Of a stretch of 64,000 nucleotides of DNA, positions 53,908 to 64,000 are shown one piece after another. The notes beneath the pieces are model-generated. The model had not been told where the DNA came from, did no database searches, and saw nothing but the letters and a program-made list of their open reading frames with translations. Position 1 is the first letter of the stretch. Each line of letters starts with the position of its first letter. This DNA is from Microbacterium sp. ACRRU (GTDB lineage: Bacteria; Actinomycetota; Actinomycetes; Actinomycetales; Microbacteriaceae), in contig NZ_JAKRNI010000006.1 of assembly GCF_022346945.1 (NCBI RefSeq), positions 48,766-112,765 on the forward strand, read 5' to 3'. Position numbers and translations under genes: made by a program.

Positions 53908-55802
53908 CCGGCCCACCGGTGGCTGCGGTCGCCCGCCGCGGCGCCGATCGTGGCCCGCGTGGTGTCCTCGAACAACGCCACGGCGTCGTCACGGTCGAGA
54001 GCCCCCACCGACGTCTGCACCGCCCCCGCGATGACGTGCGCGGCGAGAGTGGCCGTCCGAGTCGCGCGAGCGAGAGGCCCCTGTTGCACGCCCACCGACT
54101 GCAGGCGCGCCAGCGGCACGACCGTGAGTGTTCGTCGCGCCCATCCCCGCCGAAGGAAGAGGGCATCCGCCGTGAGCACCGCACCATTGCGCCGCCACGA
54201 CAAGGGGCGCAGCAGACGCACCCGCCGCGGCGTGATCACGTAGGGGTCGTCATCGGCCGGGCCAAGGATGCCGTGGCGGAACACGTACGTCCATTCCTCC
54301 GGTGGCAGCGCCGGGGCGAGAATGCGCAGAACCTTCTCGACATCGTCGCGCGTACCGATGGGCAGCACCGCGGCGAACAGGTCGGCACTGGAATCCGTGG
54401 AGCCGCGGCCGGAAAGGCGGTTGATCGAAATGCTCCACCACCCGAACGGACGCCACAGCAACGGCTGGTGCACCTCGATCGCGTGCACGCGTCCGGGAGG
54501 CACCACCTCGCTGATCGTCGTGAAGAGGCCGAAGGTCAAGCGCACGCCGTCGGCACTCGGGGCGATCGAGTAACGGAGTCCGCGTGCGATCGAGCGGACG
54601 TAGTAGGCCCCGAAGGCCAGGAAGGCGGGCACCACCGTGAACAGCAGCCACACCGTCGACAGCGCCGCCGCCACGGCGATCACGACGACGAGTCCAACGA
54701 GCATGATGGTCGACCCGCTCAGCACCCGTGAGGCCACGAGTCGACCGAGCGGGATACGCACGATGCTCTCCGGCTCGGCATCCGAGATGTCCTCACCGTC
54801 GACGATGCCCTGGATACCGGCCGCGACCGCGTCAGCCGCCTTGCGCACGGGCGAACCCGACGCTCCCGGCGCGACGCCCCGCTCCGCGAGGCGACGACCG
54901 GATGCCAGCCGGAGGATGTCACCGCGAACCGTCTCGGCGGCATTGGCCGAGAGGTACTCGAGCTTCACGTTCGAGTCCAGCCCGGCGCCGACCACTTCGA
55001 GCTTCGCCAAGCCGAGGAGGCGAGCCACCATCGGGCGCGTGAGGTTGACCCCCTGCACACGATCCAGCGGCGCGCGGCGGTGCGTGCGGAAGAGAACTCC
55101 CGAACGGACTTCGACGTCGTCGTCGCTGATGCGGAAAGTGTGGAACCGCCACGACAGTCGGAATGCGACGAGCAGCACGACCAGCACCACCAGGGCGCCA
55201 CCTGCCGCGAGAAGGATCAGGTTGTTCGAGAAGAGGAAATCGACGGGGTCCGGCGGGAGGACGCCGGGCGGCAGGTCCGTCACCGAGGGGAGGAAGAACT
55301 CGAGCAGACGTTCGCGCATATTCGCGATGATGACGCCGACGATCACGAGGAGGAACAGTCCACCCCGCAACAGCGGCGTGAGGGGGTGCAGGCGCTGCCA
55401 CTCGCCATCGCTCAGCGGCGAGCGCACGAGAGCTCGGGCCGGCGAGTCAGCGGCGACACCCGGCGATGGGGCGGTGCCCGCGACCGAGTCAGCGGCAAGG
55501 CCGGGCGTCGGAACGGTGCCCGCGACCGAGTCAGCGGCAAGGCCGGGCGTCGGAACGGTGTCCGCGACGGAGTCAGCGGCGACACCGGGCGCTGGAACGG
55601 TCTCCGCGACCGAATCGGCGGTCGGCGGCTTCCACGCCGGATCCGGCGCCGAGCCTGCCCCGGCCGGCGCCCGGCCCGACGCCGCGGCCGCCCCGGCCTC
55701 AGCCCCGCCCGCCCCGGTCTCGGCCGCCTCGCTCTCGCGCCGGTTCGCCTGCGAGGCGTCGGCGCCGTTGGCGTCGCGCTCCGACCACGTCGGCTCGCTC
55801 AC
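53904..55802 (-). CDS. PH-domain membrane protein (YdbT-like) with repeat tail
   Basis: 632 residues. N-terminal 120 residues are a low-complexity tail with four 14-residue units of the form ADSVAxTVPxPGLA. Then four or five membrane helices (GGLFLLVIVGVIIANM; ILLAAGGALVVLVVLLVAF; IMLVGLVVVIAVAAAL) and three bacterial PH domains (bPH2), each with an R-x-P-L-D-R-V-Q-type edge (RAPLDRVQGVNLTR; VPPGRVHAIEVHQPLLWR; VPLARLQSVGVQQGPL). Paired with the shorter PH protein encoded next, as with YdbS/YdbT in Bacillus, whose role in resisting lantibiotics or envelope stress is known only in part. Confidence 0.9.
   Translation of the reverse strand: MSEPTWSERDANGADASQANRRESEAAETGAGGAEAGAAAASGRAPAGAGSAPDPAWKPPTADSVAETVPAPGVAADSVADTVPTPGLAADSVAGTVPTPGLAADSVAGTAPSPGVAADSPARALVRSPLSDGEWQRLHPLTPLLRGGLFLLVIVGVIIANMRERLLEFFLPSVTDLPPGVLPPDPVDFLFSNNLILLAAGGALVVLVVLLVAFRLSWRFHTFRISDDDVEVRSGVLFRTHRRAPLDRVQGVNLTRPMVARLLGLAKLEVVGAGLDSNVKLEYLSANAAETVRGDILRLASGRRLAERGVAPGASGSPVRKAADAVAAGIQGIVDGEDISDAEPESIVRIPLGRLVASRVLSGSTIMLVGLVVVIAVAAALSTVWLLFTVVPAFLAFGAYYVRSIARGLRYSIAPSADGVRLTFGLFTTISEVVPPGRVHAIEVHQPLLWRPFGWWSISINRLSGRGSTDSSADLFAAVLPIGTRDDVEKVLRILAPALPPEEWTYVFRHGILGPADDDPYVITPRRVRLLRPLSWRRNGAVLTADALFLRRGWARRTLTVVPLARLQSVGVQQGPLARATRTATLAAHVIAGAVQTSVGALDRDDAVALFEDTTRATIGAAAGDRSHRWAG
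55444..55611 (-). repeat. four tandem 42-bp repeats in the PH-domain gene
   Basis: Units start at 55444, 55486, 55528 and 55570, with a partial fifth unit at 55612. Units 2 and 3 are almost identical. They encode 14-residue repeats of ADSVA-GTVP-PG type in the N-terminal cytoplasmic tail. The period is a multiple of three, so copy-number changes keep frame. Confidence 0.9.
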
Positions 55803-56395
55803 AGCCCGGTCCGGCGGGTCTCGGCGACATCGATGAGGGTGTCACGCAGTTGCTCGGCCGCGCGCTGCGTCAGGCCCGGGATCGTGACGCCCGACGACGC
55901 TGCGGCGGTGACGAGCTTGAGCTGGGCGATCCCGAAGCCGCGGTCAAGCGGACCATGGGTGATGTCGACGAGCTGCATTCGTCCATACGGAACCGCCACC
56001 ACCCGCTGCCACAGGATGCCGCGACGGAAGACCAGATCATCGCGCCGAAGCTGATACCCGAAGGAGCGGGCCTGCCGCGGCGTGATGACGATGCCGATCG
56101 CGGTGACCAGCAGGATGACGCCGACCGGGATCCACTGCCACGTCACGCCGGTGATGAGCTGAGCGACGATGGCCGCCGCCAGCACCAGCAGGAACACCGC
56201 GCCCTGTGAGATGAGCTGCACCCTCACATAAGCGCGGGCCAGCTGGTGCCACGTGCCGTCGCCGATCGGCAGGCGCCCGGAACCGCGCGGCTCGAGAATG
56301 CGGTCGTAGGTGGCGTCGTCGAGGACGGAGGCCGCGGACTCAGCCGACGGTGGGACCGGCGTCGGGCGCTCCGGCAGATCCGGGGTGTTCGTCAT
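55799..56395 (-). CDS. PH-domain membrane protein (YdbS-like)
   Basis: 198 residues from ATG 56395 (MTNTPDLPERPTPVPPS). Two membrane helices (LISQGAVFLLVLAAAIVAQL; PVGVILLVTAIGIVITP), then a bPH2 domain with LRRDDLVFRRGILWQRVVAV, PYGRMQLVDITHGPLDRGFG and VTAAASSGVTIPGL. The 4-base overlap with the longer PH gene supports coupled translation. The 5' end overlaps the DUF3180 gene by 56 bases in another frame, longer than usual, so an internal start cannot be excluded. Confidence 0.9.
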   Translation of the reverse strand: MTNTPDLPERPTPVPPSAESAASVLDDATYDRILEPRGSGRLPIGDGTWHQLARAYVRVQLISQGAVFLLVLAAAIVAQLITGVTWQWIPVGVILLVTAIGIVITPRQARSFGYQLRRDDLVFRRGILWQRVVAVPYGRMQLVDITHGPLDRGFGIAQLKLVTAAASSGVTIPGLTQRAAEQLRDTLIDVAETRRTGL

Positions 56396-56834
56396 CGTCG
56401 TCCTTCCGGATGGTGCACAACTGCTCGGCCACGAGTCCCGCGACGACGAGGGCGGCACCGCACACGGCCGTCGCGATGATCGACCCCAACGAGCCTAGCG
56501 ACGGAGTGAACGGACGTGTGAAGACGAAGCCCAGCAGCCCCAGCGCGAAACCGGTCGATGCGGCACCGAGGATCGACGAAGCCTTCGCGAGCATCGCGAT
56601 CCGCAGCGCCCGGAAGGGGTCGATGCGACGATCGCTGCGGCCCCGTGAGGCACGGAAAACCGGAACGGCGACCACGACGACGACCGCGCCCAGCAGCGCC
56701 AGAATGGTCGGGAGACTCGCCGCCGGCACGAACGTCGGCCGCCCCGTCGAGGTGAGGGCGGTGTCGAGCAGGAACCCGACCACGGCGCCGACGAGTGCCG
56801 CCACGACGAGGATCGTCACTCCCGTCCGCTTCAC
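56340..56834 (-). CDS. DUF3180 membrane protein
   Basis: 164 residues from GTG 56834 (KRTGVTILVVAALVGAVVGF). Four membrane segments, including PTILALLGAVVVVVAVPVFR, AASTGFALGLLGFVFTR and SIIATAVCGAALVVAGLVAE, with an acidic C-terminal tail (IRKDDDDEHPG). This is the DUF3180 layout regularly found between folK and the PH-domain genes in actinobacteria. Start overlaps the folK stop by 4 bases. Function unknown. Confidence 0.9.
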   Translation of the reverse strand: MKRTGVTILVVAALVGAVVGFLLDTALTSTGRPTFVPAASLPTILALLGAVVVVVAVPVFRASRGRSDRRIDPFRALRIAMLAKASSILGAASTGFALGLLGFVFTRPFTPSLGSLGSIIATAVCGAALVVAGLVAEQLCTIRKDDDDEHPGSAGAPDAGPTVG

Positions 56835-57358
56835 GATGCGCCGTCCTCGAGCCCGGCCAACAGGGCGTCGACCCGACCACGGCCGGGGATGATGGCATCC
56901 GGATCCACGTCCAGCCACGGCCGGAGGACGAATGCGCGTTCGTGCGCGCGCGGATGCGGCACAGTCAATCGTTCGTCGTCGATCCGCTCGTCGCCGTAGG
57001 CGATGAGGTCCAGATCGAGAGTGCGATCCCCCCACCGCTCGCGGCGCACTCGCCCGTGGTCGCTCTCGATGCGGTGCAGCTGGTCGAGAAGCGTCGCCGG
57101 CGCCAGGCGGGTCTGCAGCAGCGCGACGGCGTTCAAGTAGCGGGGCGCGTTCTCGTCCTCACCGCTGAGCGTGAGGGCGACCGTCTCGATCGGGGCGGAC
57201 ACCCGCACGTCGGTCGTCAGCGGCAATCGGCGCAGGGCCGCGACGGCGGCGTCGAGGGTCTCGGCCCGCGCGCCCAGGTTCGCGCCGAGAGCCACGACCG
57301 CGGACACGGGACGATCCGCGGGGGGATCGCCGATGCCGTGCGCGAGACGCACGCTCAT
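56831..57358 (-). CDS. folK: hydroxymethyl-dihydropterin pyrophosphokinase
   Basis: Transfers pyrophosphate from ATP to 6-hydroxymethyl-7,8-dihydropterin for folate synthesis. 175 residues. Motifs: SAVVALGANLGARAETL, SAPIETVALT, and the signature RERWGDRTLDLDLIAYG followed by VPHPRAHERAFVLRP. Start overlaps folB stop by 4 bases, and its own stop overlaps the DUF3180 start. Confidence 0.95.
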   Translation of the reverse strand: MSVRLAHGIGDPPADRPVSAVVALGANLGARAETLDAAVAALRRLPLTTDVRVSAPIETVALTLSGEDENAPRYLNAVALLQTRLAPATLLDQLHRIESDHGRVRRERWGDRTLDLDLIAYGDERIDDERLTVPHPRAHERAFVLRPWLDVDPDAIIPGRGRVDALLAGLEDGAS

Positions 57359-57723
57359 GCGCGACCCCGCCGGATCGTCACCGACACGTCACCGAAAGGC
57401 ACGGTGATCGGCGCCTGCGGCTTGTGCACCGTCACCGTCACCAGCATGACGCGCTCGTCGGCGAGCACGTCGTCCGCGATGCGTTGTGCGACGGTCTCGA
57501 GCAGGTCGGCCGGGTCGCCCTGCACGATCGCGACGATGCGCTCGGCGAGTTCGCCGTAGTGCACGGTGTCGCGAACGTCGTCGGACTCCGCCGCCGGACG
57601 CAGCGAGAGCTGGAGGACGACGTCCACGACGAAGTCCTGCCCCTCACGCTTCTCCTCGGGGTACACGCCGTGGAATCCGTGCGCGCGCACCCCCGTCAGG
57701 GTGATCTCATCGGCGAAGTCCAT
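57355..57723 (-). CDS. folB: dihydroneopterin aldolase
   Basis: Cleaves dihydroneopterin to hydroxymethyl-dihydropterin. 122 residues from ATG 57723. Motifs: ITLTGVRAHGFHGVYPEEKR with the catalytic Glu, YGELAERI, LLETVAQRIADD, and VTVHKPQAPITVPF with the conserved Lys. Its start codon overlaps the last base of the folP stop (TGATG). Confidence 0.95.
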   Translation of the reverse strand: MDFADEITLTGVRAHGFHGVYPEEKREGQDFVVDVVLQLSLRPAAESDDVRDTVHYGELAERIVAIVQGDPADLLETVAQRIADDVLADERVMLVTVTVHKPQAPITVPFGDVSVTIRRGRA

Positions 57724-58514
57724 CAGGCCTCCCAGGCGCGGGCGACGGCGAGCGCGTCGCGAGTGGTCGGGATGTCGTGCACGCGCACCGCCCACGCCCC
57801 GGCACGAAACGCCAGGACGCTCGTCACGGCGGTGGCGAGATCGCGGCGCGTGAGGTCGGCGTCCTCGCCGATCGCCTCGCCGAGGAAGCGTTTGCGGCTC
57901 GTTCCCACCAGAACACGACAGCCGAGGTCGATTACACGCGGCAGCCCACGCAACGTCTGCCAGTTCTGCGCCCCGCGCTTGCCGAAGCCGATGCCCGGGT
58001 CCACGACGATCCGTGCGCGGGAGATGCCCGCCGCCTCGGCTCGCGCGATGCGCTCCCCCAGTTCCGCGGTCACCTCCGCCGCCACGTCGCCGTAGTCGGC
58101 GCGCGCGTACATCTCGGACGAGGGTCCACGCCAATGACCGAGAGCGATGTCGGCATCGGTCTCGGCGACGGCAGAGAGCATCTCGGCGTCGGCGAGGCCG
58201 CCGGACACGTCGTTGACGAGCGCCGCACCGGCTGCGACGGCGGCGCGCGCCGTCGACGCGTTCATCGTGTCGATGCTGACGACCAGGCCCTCGGATGCCA
58301 GGGCCTCGACGACCGGGAGGACGCGCTGCTGCTCGACCCTCGGCGCCACTCGCTCCGCCCCCGGCCGGGTCGACTCGCCACCCACGTCGAGGATGTCCGC
58401 ACCCTGTTCGTGGAGATGGCGAGCGTGGGCGATGGCCGCGTCGGGATCGAGGAAGCGGCCGCCGTCGCTGAACGAGTCGGGGGTGACGTTGACGATCCCC
58501 ATCACGAGCGTCAC
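57723..58514 (-). CDS. folP: dihydropteroate synthase
   Basis: Condenses p-aminobenzoate with dihydropterin pyrophosphate; the sulfonamide target. 263 residues from GTG 58514. Signatures: LVMGIVNVTPDSFSDGGRFL and GADILDVGGESTRPGAERV; also VSIDTMNASTARAA, VNDVSGG and LVGTSRKRFLG. Start overlaps the folE stop by 4 bases. No truncation or unusual residue seen. Confidence 0.96.
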   Translation of the reverse strand: MTLVMGIVNVTPDSFSDGGRFLDPDAAIAHARHLHEQGADILDVGGESTRPGAERVAPRVEQQRVLPVVEALASEGLVVSIDTMNASTARAAVAAGAALVNDVSGGLADAEMLSAVAETDADIALGHWRGPSSEMYARADYGDVAAEVTAELGERIARAEAAGISRARIVVDPGIGFGKRGAQNWQTLRGLPRVIDLGCRVLVGTSRKRFLGEAIGEDADLTRRDLATAVTSVLAFRAGAWAVRVHDIPTTRDALAVARAWEA

Positions 58515-59101
58515 GGGCGGCTCCGACCGATCAGAGCGACCAGCTCCCCGCGCGCGACGGGGTCGGTGTAGACGCCGCGCGCGGCGATCGTCACGGTCGA
58601 GGCGTCGGGCTGACGCCCGCCCCGCATCGTGACGCACTCGTGCTCGGCGTCCAGGACGACGAGCACGCCCCGCGCATCGAGGGCACCGGCGATCGTGTCG
58701 GCGACCTGCTCACCGAGACGCTCCTGCACCTGCGGGCGAGCGGCCAGGATGTCGATGACGCGGGGAAGCGCGCCGAGCCCCACGACCTCTTCACCCGGCA
58801 GATACGCCACGTGGGCGTGGCCCCGGAAGGGGAGCAGGTGGTGCTCGCACATCGAGCGGAAGGCGATGTCGCGCAGCATCACCGCCCCGGAGGGCAACGT
58901 GTCGGGCGCCGGGCCGCGGCTCACCGAGATGGTGTGCTGCAGGGGCGCACCGGCATCCTGTCCCACTCCGCCGAAGAACTCGGTCCAGGAGTCCGCCACC
59001 CGCGCCGGGGTCTGCCGCAGCCCGGGGCGATCGGGATCCTCACCGATCGCCTCGAGCAGCTGGCGTACGAGCGCGGACACGCGCTCCCGGTCGACGGCCA
59101 C
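58511..59101 (-). CDS. folE: GTP cyclohydrolase I
   Basis: First step of folate synthesis: GTP to dihydroneopterin triphosphate. 196 residues from GTG 59101, with AAGG 4 bases upstream inside the ftsH end. Zn ligands in SMCEHHLLPFRGHAHVAYLP and EHECVTMRG; TPARVADSWTEFFGG at the N-terminal part. Only 6 bases separate it from the ftsH stop. Confidence 0.96.
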   Translation of the reverse strand: MAVDRERVSALVRQLLEAIGEDPDRPGLRQTPARVADSWTEFFGGVGQDAGAPLQHTISVSRGPAPDTLPSGAVMLRDIAFRSMCEHHLLPFRGHAHVAYLPGEEVVGLGALPRVIDILAARPQVQERLGEQVADTIAGALDARGVLVVLDAEHECVTMRGGRQPDASTVTIAARGVYTDPVARGELVALIGRSRP

Positions 59102-59107
59102 GGGGCC

Positions 59108-61111
<2,004 letters not shown>

Positions 61112-61222
61112 GGTGGGCGAGCCCAGCCCTTTCGTGATCCGCCCGGAAGAAGCGGTGTCAATCAGGGTAACGCGCGCCGACTATGCCCGGCCTGTGCGTT
61201 CGTCGTGGGCGTACCGGGCGAG

Positions 61223-61250
61223 GGATGCCGCGCCGGGGCGCTCGGCATCC
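61223..61250 (-). terminator. hairpin after hpt
   Basis: Arms GGATGCCG (61223-61230) and CGGCATCC (61243-61250) with a 12-base loop, 9 bases past the hpt stop on the minus strand and about 110 bases before ftsH. No T-run. It may partly end hpt transcription. Again it is built from an inverted pair of the GGATGCC motif. Confidence 0.5.
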
Positions 61251-61259
61251 GATCGCGGA

Positions 61260-61811
61260 TCAGGAGTAGACGTGCGGCGCGAGCACGGCGACGTCGCGCA
61301 GGTTGCGGTACTTCTCGGCGTAGTCGAGGCCGTAGCCGATGACGAAGTCGTTGGGGATGTCGAAGCCGACGTAGCGGCAATCGACCTCGACCTTCATGGC
61401 ATCCGGCTTGCGCAGGAGCGCGAGCACCTCGACCGACTCGGCCCCGCGGGAGGCGAAGTTCTCCAGGAGCCAGCTCAGGGTAAGGCCGGAGTCGATGATG
61501 TCTTCGACGATGAGCACGTGCTTGCCCGTGATGTCGGTGTCGAGGTCTTTGCGGATCTGGACGACACCGCTCGAGCGGGTGCTGGCCCCGTACGACGAGA
61601 CGGCCATCCAGTCCATGGTGATGTGCGAGGGCAGGTGGCGGGCGAAGTCGGCCATGACCATGACCGCGCCCTTGAGGACGCCCACGAGGACGACGTCGCG
61701 TCCGGCGTAGTCGGCCGCGACCTGCGTGGCCAGTTCGGCGAGCTTGCCCTGGATCTGCTCCTCGGTGAGGAGGACTTCGCTGATGTCGTCGGAGATGTCG
61801 GCCGCGCGCAT
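61260..61811 (-). CDS. hpt: hypoxanthine phosphoribosyltransferase
   Basis: Salvages hypoxanthine or guanine to IMP or GMP with PRPP. 183 residues, usual length. PRPP loop VLIVEDIIDSGLTLSWLLEN, VLVGVLKGAVMVMADFAR, and the mobile loop with MDWMAVSSYGASTRSSG. Between tilS and ftsH, the standard bacterial order. Confidence 0.95.
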   Translation of the reverse strand: MRAADISDDISEVLLTEEQIQGKLAELATQVAADYAGRDVVLVGVLKGAVMVMADFARHLPSHITMDWMAVSSYGASTRSSGVVQIRKDLDTDITGKHVLIVEDIIDSGLTLSWLLENFASRGAESVEVLALLRKPDAMKVEVDCRYVGFDIPNDFVIGYGLDYAEKYRNLRDVAVLAPHVYS

Positions 61812-61834
61812 TCGACAAGTCTACGCAGGACGCT

Positions 61835-62839
61835 TCAGGATGCCGCCCGCGCGACGATCTCGATCCGACCGCCGACGCGGCGCGCACGGCATCCCGGCAG
61901 GTCGATGGGTCCCTGCCCGCGCCACTCGGTCGCCAGGCGCGCGACCTCGAGCGTCTGCGTCCGTGTCAGAGCGACCCCGAACTCACTGTCGACGACGTAA
62001 CGGATGATGCGGTTGCGCAGCGCCGCGGGGTTCGCGGCCAGGGCCGCGACCGACACCGAGATCCCGGCTTCGGCGTGCTCGACGATGTCTTCGATCGTCT
62101 CGTCGATCATGTCCTGGAACGCCGCCGCGTCCTCCCGGAGCTGCTCGGCGGTGCGCGCGAGGGCTTCGGCCACGCCCGGCCCGAGCTCGCGCTCCAGAGT
62201 GGGCAGTACGGTCTCGCGGACGCGAACCCGCGCATACGCGGGGTCGAGGTTGTGGGGGTCGCGCCACGGGTCGAGTCCTTCCGCGGCGCACGCGGCCGCG
62301 GTGACCTCGCGACGGACGCCGAGCAGGGGACGCACCCACGCCGGGCCGGTGGCATACCTCCGCTCCGGCGGCATGCCGGACAGGCTCGCCGCCCCCGACC
62401 CCCGCGCCAGCCCGAGCAGGACCGTCTCGGCCTGATCGTCGAGCGTGTGCCCCAGAAGCACCGCATCCGCGCCCGTCTCGGCGGCGGCACGGGCGAGACC
62501 GGCGTACCGCGCCTCGCGCGCCGCCGCCTCCGGACCGTTGCCGGCATCGCGCACGTCGACCGCGACGACCCGCGCGGCGAGCCCGAGCCCGCGGGCGAGC
62601 TCCGCGGCGCGCTCGGCGATCACGGGCGATCCCTCCTGCAGGCCGTGGTCGATCACCACGGCCTCGGCCCGGATGCCATGACGCGGGGCTTCGAAAGCGG
62701 CCGCGGCCGCGAGGGCGAGCGAATCCGCGCCGCCGGAAAGCGCGATCACGACGGCACCCTGCCGCCCCTCCAGGCAGGCACGTACGGCACGTCGCACCTC
62801 GGCGACGGCGGGGTCGAGTCCAGGTCGCCGCTCCTGCAT
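61835..62839 (-). CDS. tilS: tRNA(Ile)-lysidine synthase
   Basis: Converts C34 of tRNA-Ile(CAU) to lysidine using ATP and lysine; essential in most bacteria. About 334 residues. P-loop VVIALSGGADSLALAAAA, LLGHTLDDQAETVLLGLARG, RPLLGVRREV, and DPHNLDPAYARVRVRETVLP. The C-terminal substrate domain is short, as in other actinobacteria. The start is ATG 62839 or GTG 62848; neither has a strong ribosome site. Divergent from ppa. Confidence 0.94.
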   Translation of the reverse strand: MQERRPGLDPAVAEVRRAVRACLEGRQGAVVIALSGGADSLALAAAAAFEAPRHGIRAEAVVIDHGLQEGSPVIAERAAELARGLGLAARVVAVDVRDAGNGPEAAAREARYAGLARAAAETGADAVLLGHTLDDQAETVLLGLARGSGAASLSGMPPERRYATGPAWVRPLLGVRREVTAAACAAEGLDPWRDPHNLDPAYARVRVRETVLPTLERELGPGVAEALARTAEQLREDAAAFQDMIDETIEDIVEHAEAGISVSVAALAANPAALRNRIIRYVVDSEFGVALTRTQTLEVARLATEWRGQGPIDLPGCRARRVGGRIEIVARAAS

Positions 62840-62960
62840 GGCATCCACGCTATCCGCCGAGGCGCGGCCTCACCCCACGGACACAACGCAGGGCCCCGCG
62901 GGAGCGAGAACGCCCCGGCTAGGCTGGGCGGGGAAACCCACAGACCTAAGGAGCACGAGT

Positions 62961-63494
62961 ATGGGCGCGTACGACGCCGTCATCGAGATCCCGCGCGGCA
63001 GCCGCGTGAAGTACGAAGTCGACCACGGCACGGGCCGGGTCTTCCTCGACCGCATCCTGTACACGGTGTTCGGCTACCCGGCCAACTACGGCTTCTTCGA
63101 GAACACCCTCGGCGAGGACGGCGACCCCCTCGACGTGCTCGTCCTGCTCGATCGTGACCTCTACCCCGGCATCCTCGCCAAGGTCCGCCCCGTCGGCGTG
63201 CTCAAGATGAGCGACGAGGCCGGCGGCGACGACAAGGTCGTCGCGGTACTCGCGAAGGACCCGCGTTGGGACCACATCCAGGACGTCGGCGACATCGACG
63301 AGTGGACCAAGAAGGAGATCGCGCACTTCTTCGAGCACTACAAGGACCTGGAGCCCAACAAGTGGGTCAAGGTCGACGAGTGGGCGGATGCCGCCGAGGC
63401 CGAGCGCCTGGTCGGCGAGGCGTTCACGCGCTTCGAGGAGCACGACGCCCAGACCAAGACGCAGGGTGAGGGCGAAGCCCCGAACACCCTCTGA
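62961..63494 (+). CDS. ppa: inorganic pyrophosphatase
   Basis: Hydrolyses pyrophosphate to phosphate. Family I enzyme, 177 residues from ATG 62961 with AAGGAG 8 bases upstream. Motifs: AVIEIPRGSRVKYEVDH, and the signature EDGDPLDVLVLLD with the metal-binding Asp residues; DDKVVAVLAKDPRW. The C-terminus is a flexible Glu/Thr tail. Followed by a strong hairpin terminator. Confidence 0.96.
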   Translation: MGAYDAVIEIPRGSRVKYEVDHGTGRVFLDRILYTVFGYPANYGFFENTLGEDGDPLDVLVLLDRDLYPGILAKVRPVGVLKMSDEAGGDDKVVAVLAKDPRWDHIQDVGDIDEWTKKEIAHFFEHYKDLEPNKWVKVDEWADAAEAERLVGEAFTRFEEHDAQTKTQGEGEAPNTL

Positions 63495-63511
63495 CCACTT
63501 CGGTCACGAGG

Positions 63512-63540
63512 AAGCCCCCCGGTCCGGGACCGGGGGGCTT
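63512..63540. terminator. bidirectional terminator between ppa and the M23 gene
   Basis: Twelve-base stem AAGCCCCCCGGT / ACCGGGGGGCTT with a 5-base loop, 17 bases after the ppa stop. It lies 9 bases past the stop of the minus-strand M23 gene at 63550, so it can serve both converging transcripts. A short TTTC follows on the plus side. Confidence 0.8.
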
Positions 63541-63549
63541 TCGCGTGGG

Positions 63550-64000
63550 TCAGACCCAGACGCCGCGGTCACGCAACCACGTCGCGGGGTTGGTCGTGCC
63601 GCCCCACGGGGGGTAGACCTCGAAGTGGAGGTGGCATCCGAACGAGTTGCCGGTCTGGCCGGTCGCAGCGATCTGCTGCCCCGCCGAGACACGCTGGCCG
63701 TTGGAGACGTAAATGCCGCCCCCCACGATGTGCGCGTAGCCCGTGGCGGACCCGTCGTCGTGCTGGATGCGCACATAGTTGCCGTAGCCGCCGTTGTAGC
63801 CGGCGTAGGTCACGCGACCGGCTGCCGCGGCGTAGATGGGAGACCAGCATCCCGCGCCGAAATCGAGGCCGAGATGCCAGGTGCTCGCGCAATAGCTGGG
63901 GCCGCACTGACCGGTGCGGGGGCCGTATCCGGAACTGGTTCCCGCCGAAGAGGGGCGAGCCCATCCGGACCCGCCGACGGAGCCGCCGCCACCACCGCCG
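63550..64000 (-). CDS. M23 family metallopeptidase, 5' end cut by window edge
   Basis: About 150 codons in the window, open to the right edge, so the N-terminal part is missing. Zinc motifs: HLGLDFGAG (H-x3-D) and GCHLHFEVYPPWG (H-x-H), with GNYVRIQHDDGSATGYAHIV between them and GQRVSAGQQIAATGQTGNS, the lysostaphin/LytM-type order. Four Cys around the domain (QCGPSYCAS, GAGCWSP, FGCHLH) suggest two disulfides, so it acts outside the membrane. A Gly-rich linker (GGGGSVGGSG) lies just upstream. Probably a cell wall endopeptidase. Confidence 0.9.
   Translation of the reverse strand, partial: GGGGGGSVGGSGWARPSSAGTSSGYGPRTGQCGPSYCASTWHLGLDFGAGCWSPIYAAAAGRVTYAGYNGGYGNYVRIQHDDGSATGYAHIVGGGIYVSNGQRVSAGQQIAATGQTGNSFGCHLHFEVYPPWGGTTNPATWLRDRGVWV

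Overview
The window reads as chromosomal DNA of a high-GC actinobacterium, most likely a Microbacterium or close relative in Microbacteriaceae. This is inferred from GC near 70 percent, actinobacterial gene orders (tilS-hpt-ftsH-folEPBK-DUF3180-PH-PH-DUF2520-panC-lysS; treX-treY), a MsiK-type sugar transporter without its own ATPase, and three copies of a short family I associate with Microbacteriaceae. I see no rRNA, CRISPR array, insertion sequence, prophage or plasmid gene. One tRNA (Ser-CGA) is present. Both window edges cut genes: treY on the left and an M23 peptidase on the right.

Layout. 1-6.8 kb (minus strand): trehalose synthesis (treY, treX), two small hypothetical proteins, a small ppGpp synthetase and a 45-residue protein. 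6.9-12 kb: three related ~105-residue proteins, two divergent MarR regulators, small proteins, a hydrolase and an FUSC-type membrane protein. 12-18.4 kb: a sugar module with a binding lipoprotein, two permeases, a class II aldolase and an ADP-dependent sugar kinase family protein, read divergently from a DeoR regulator. 18.4-23.5 kb: PQQ-type sugar dehydrogenase, zinc alcohol dehydrogenase and a 953-residue kinase plus aminotransferase-fold fusion. 23.8-26.2 kb: a TasA-like secreted protein followed by a SipW-type signal peptidase that carries its own substrate-like motif and a LamG domain.

27.8-39.4 kb looks like a hypoxia/dormancy island. A DevS-like GAF histidine kinase and DevR-like regulator sit among three universal stress proteins, an alcohol dehydrogenase, a PPOX-fold protein and lactate dehydrogenase. 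Five 14-bp DevR-type boxes lie upstream of, or beside, these genes. Inside the island, a lower-GC DUF418 gene is bracketed by partial duplications of the regulator gene and its box. An ECF42 sigma factor with its DGPF partner, and a matching promoter, is also here.

39.5-50.7 kb holds radA, clpC, a DUF2975/HTH pair with tandem operators and an apparent frameshift, a cardiolipin synthase and small secreted or membrane proteins. 50.6-62.8 kb is a long minus-strand housekeeping run (tilS, hpt, ftsH, folate genes, two PH-domain proteins, panC, lysS), mostly joined by 4-bp overlaps. ppa and the M23 gene end the window.

The most unusual window-wide signal is a short motif, GGATGCC followed by a purine. 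By eye it occurs 21 times in the first 10 kb, against about 2-3 expected from base composition. It also occurs as inverted pairs in several hairpins at or between gene ends, which resembles how DNA uptake sequences are distributed in other bacteria.
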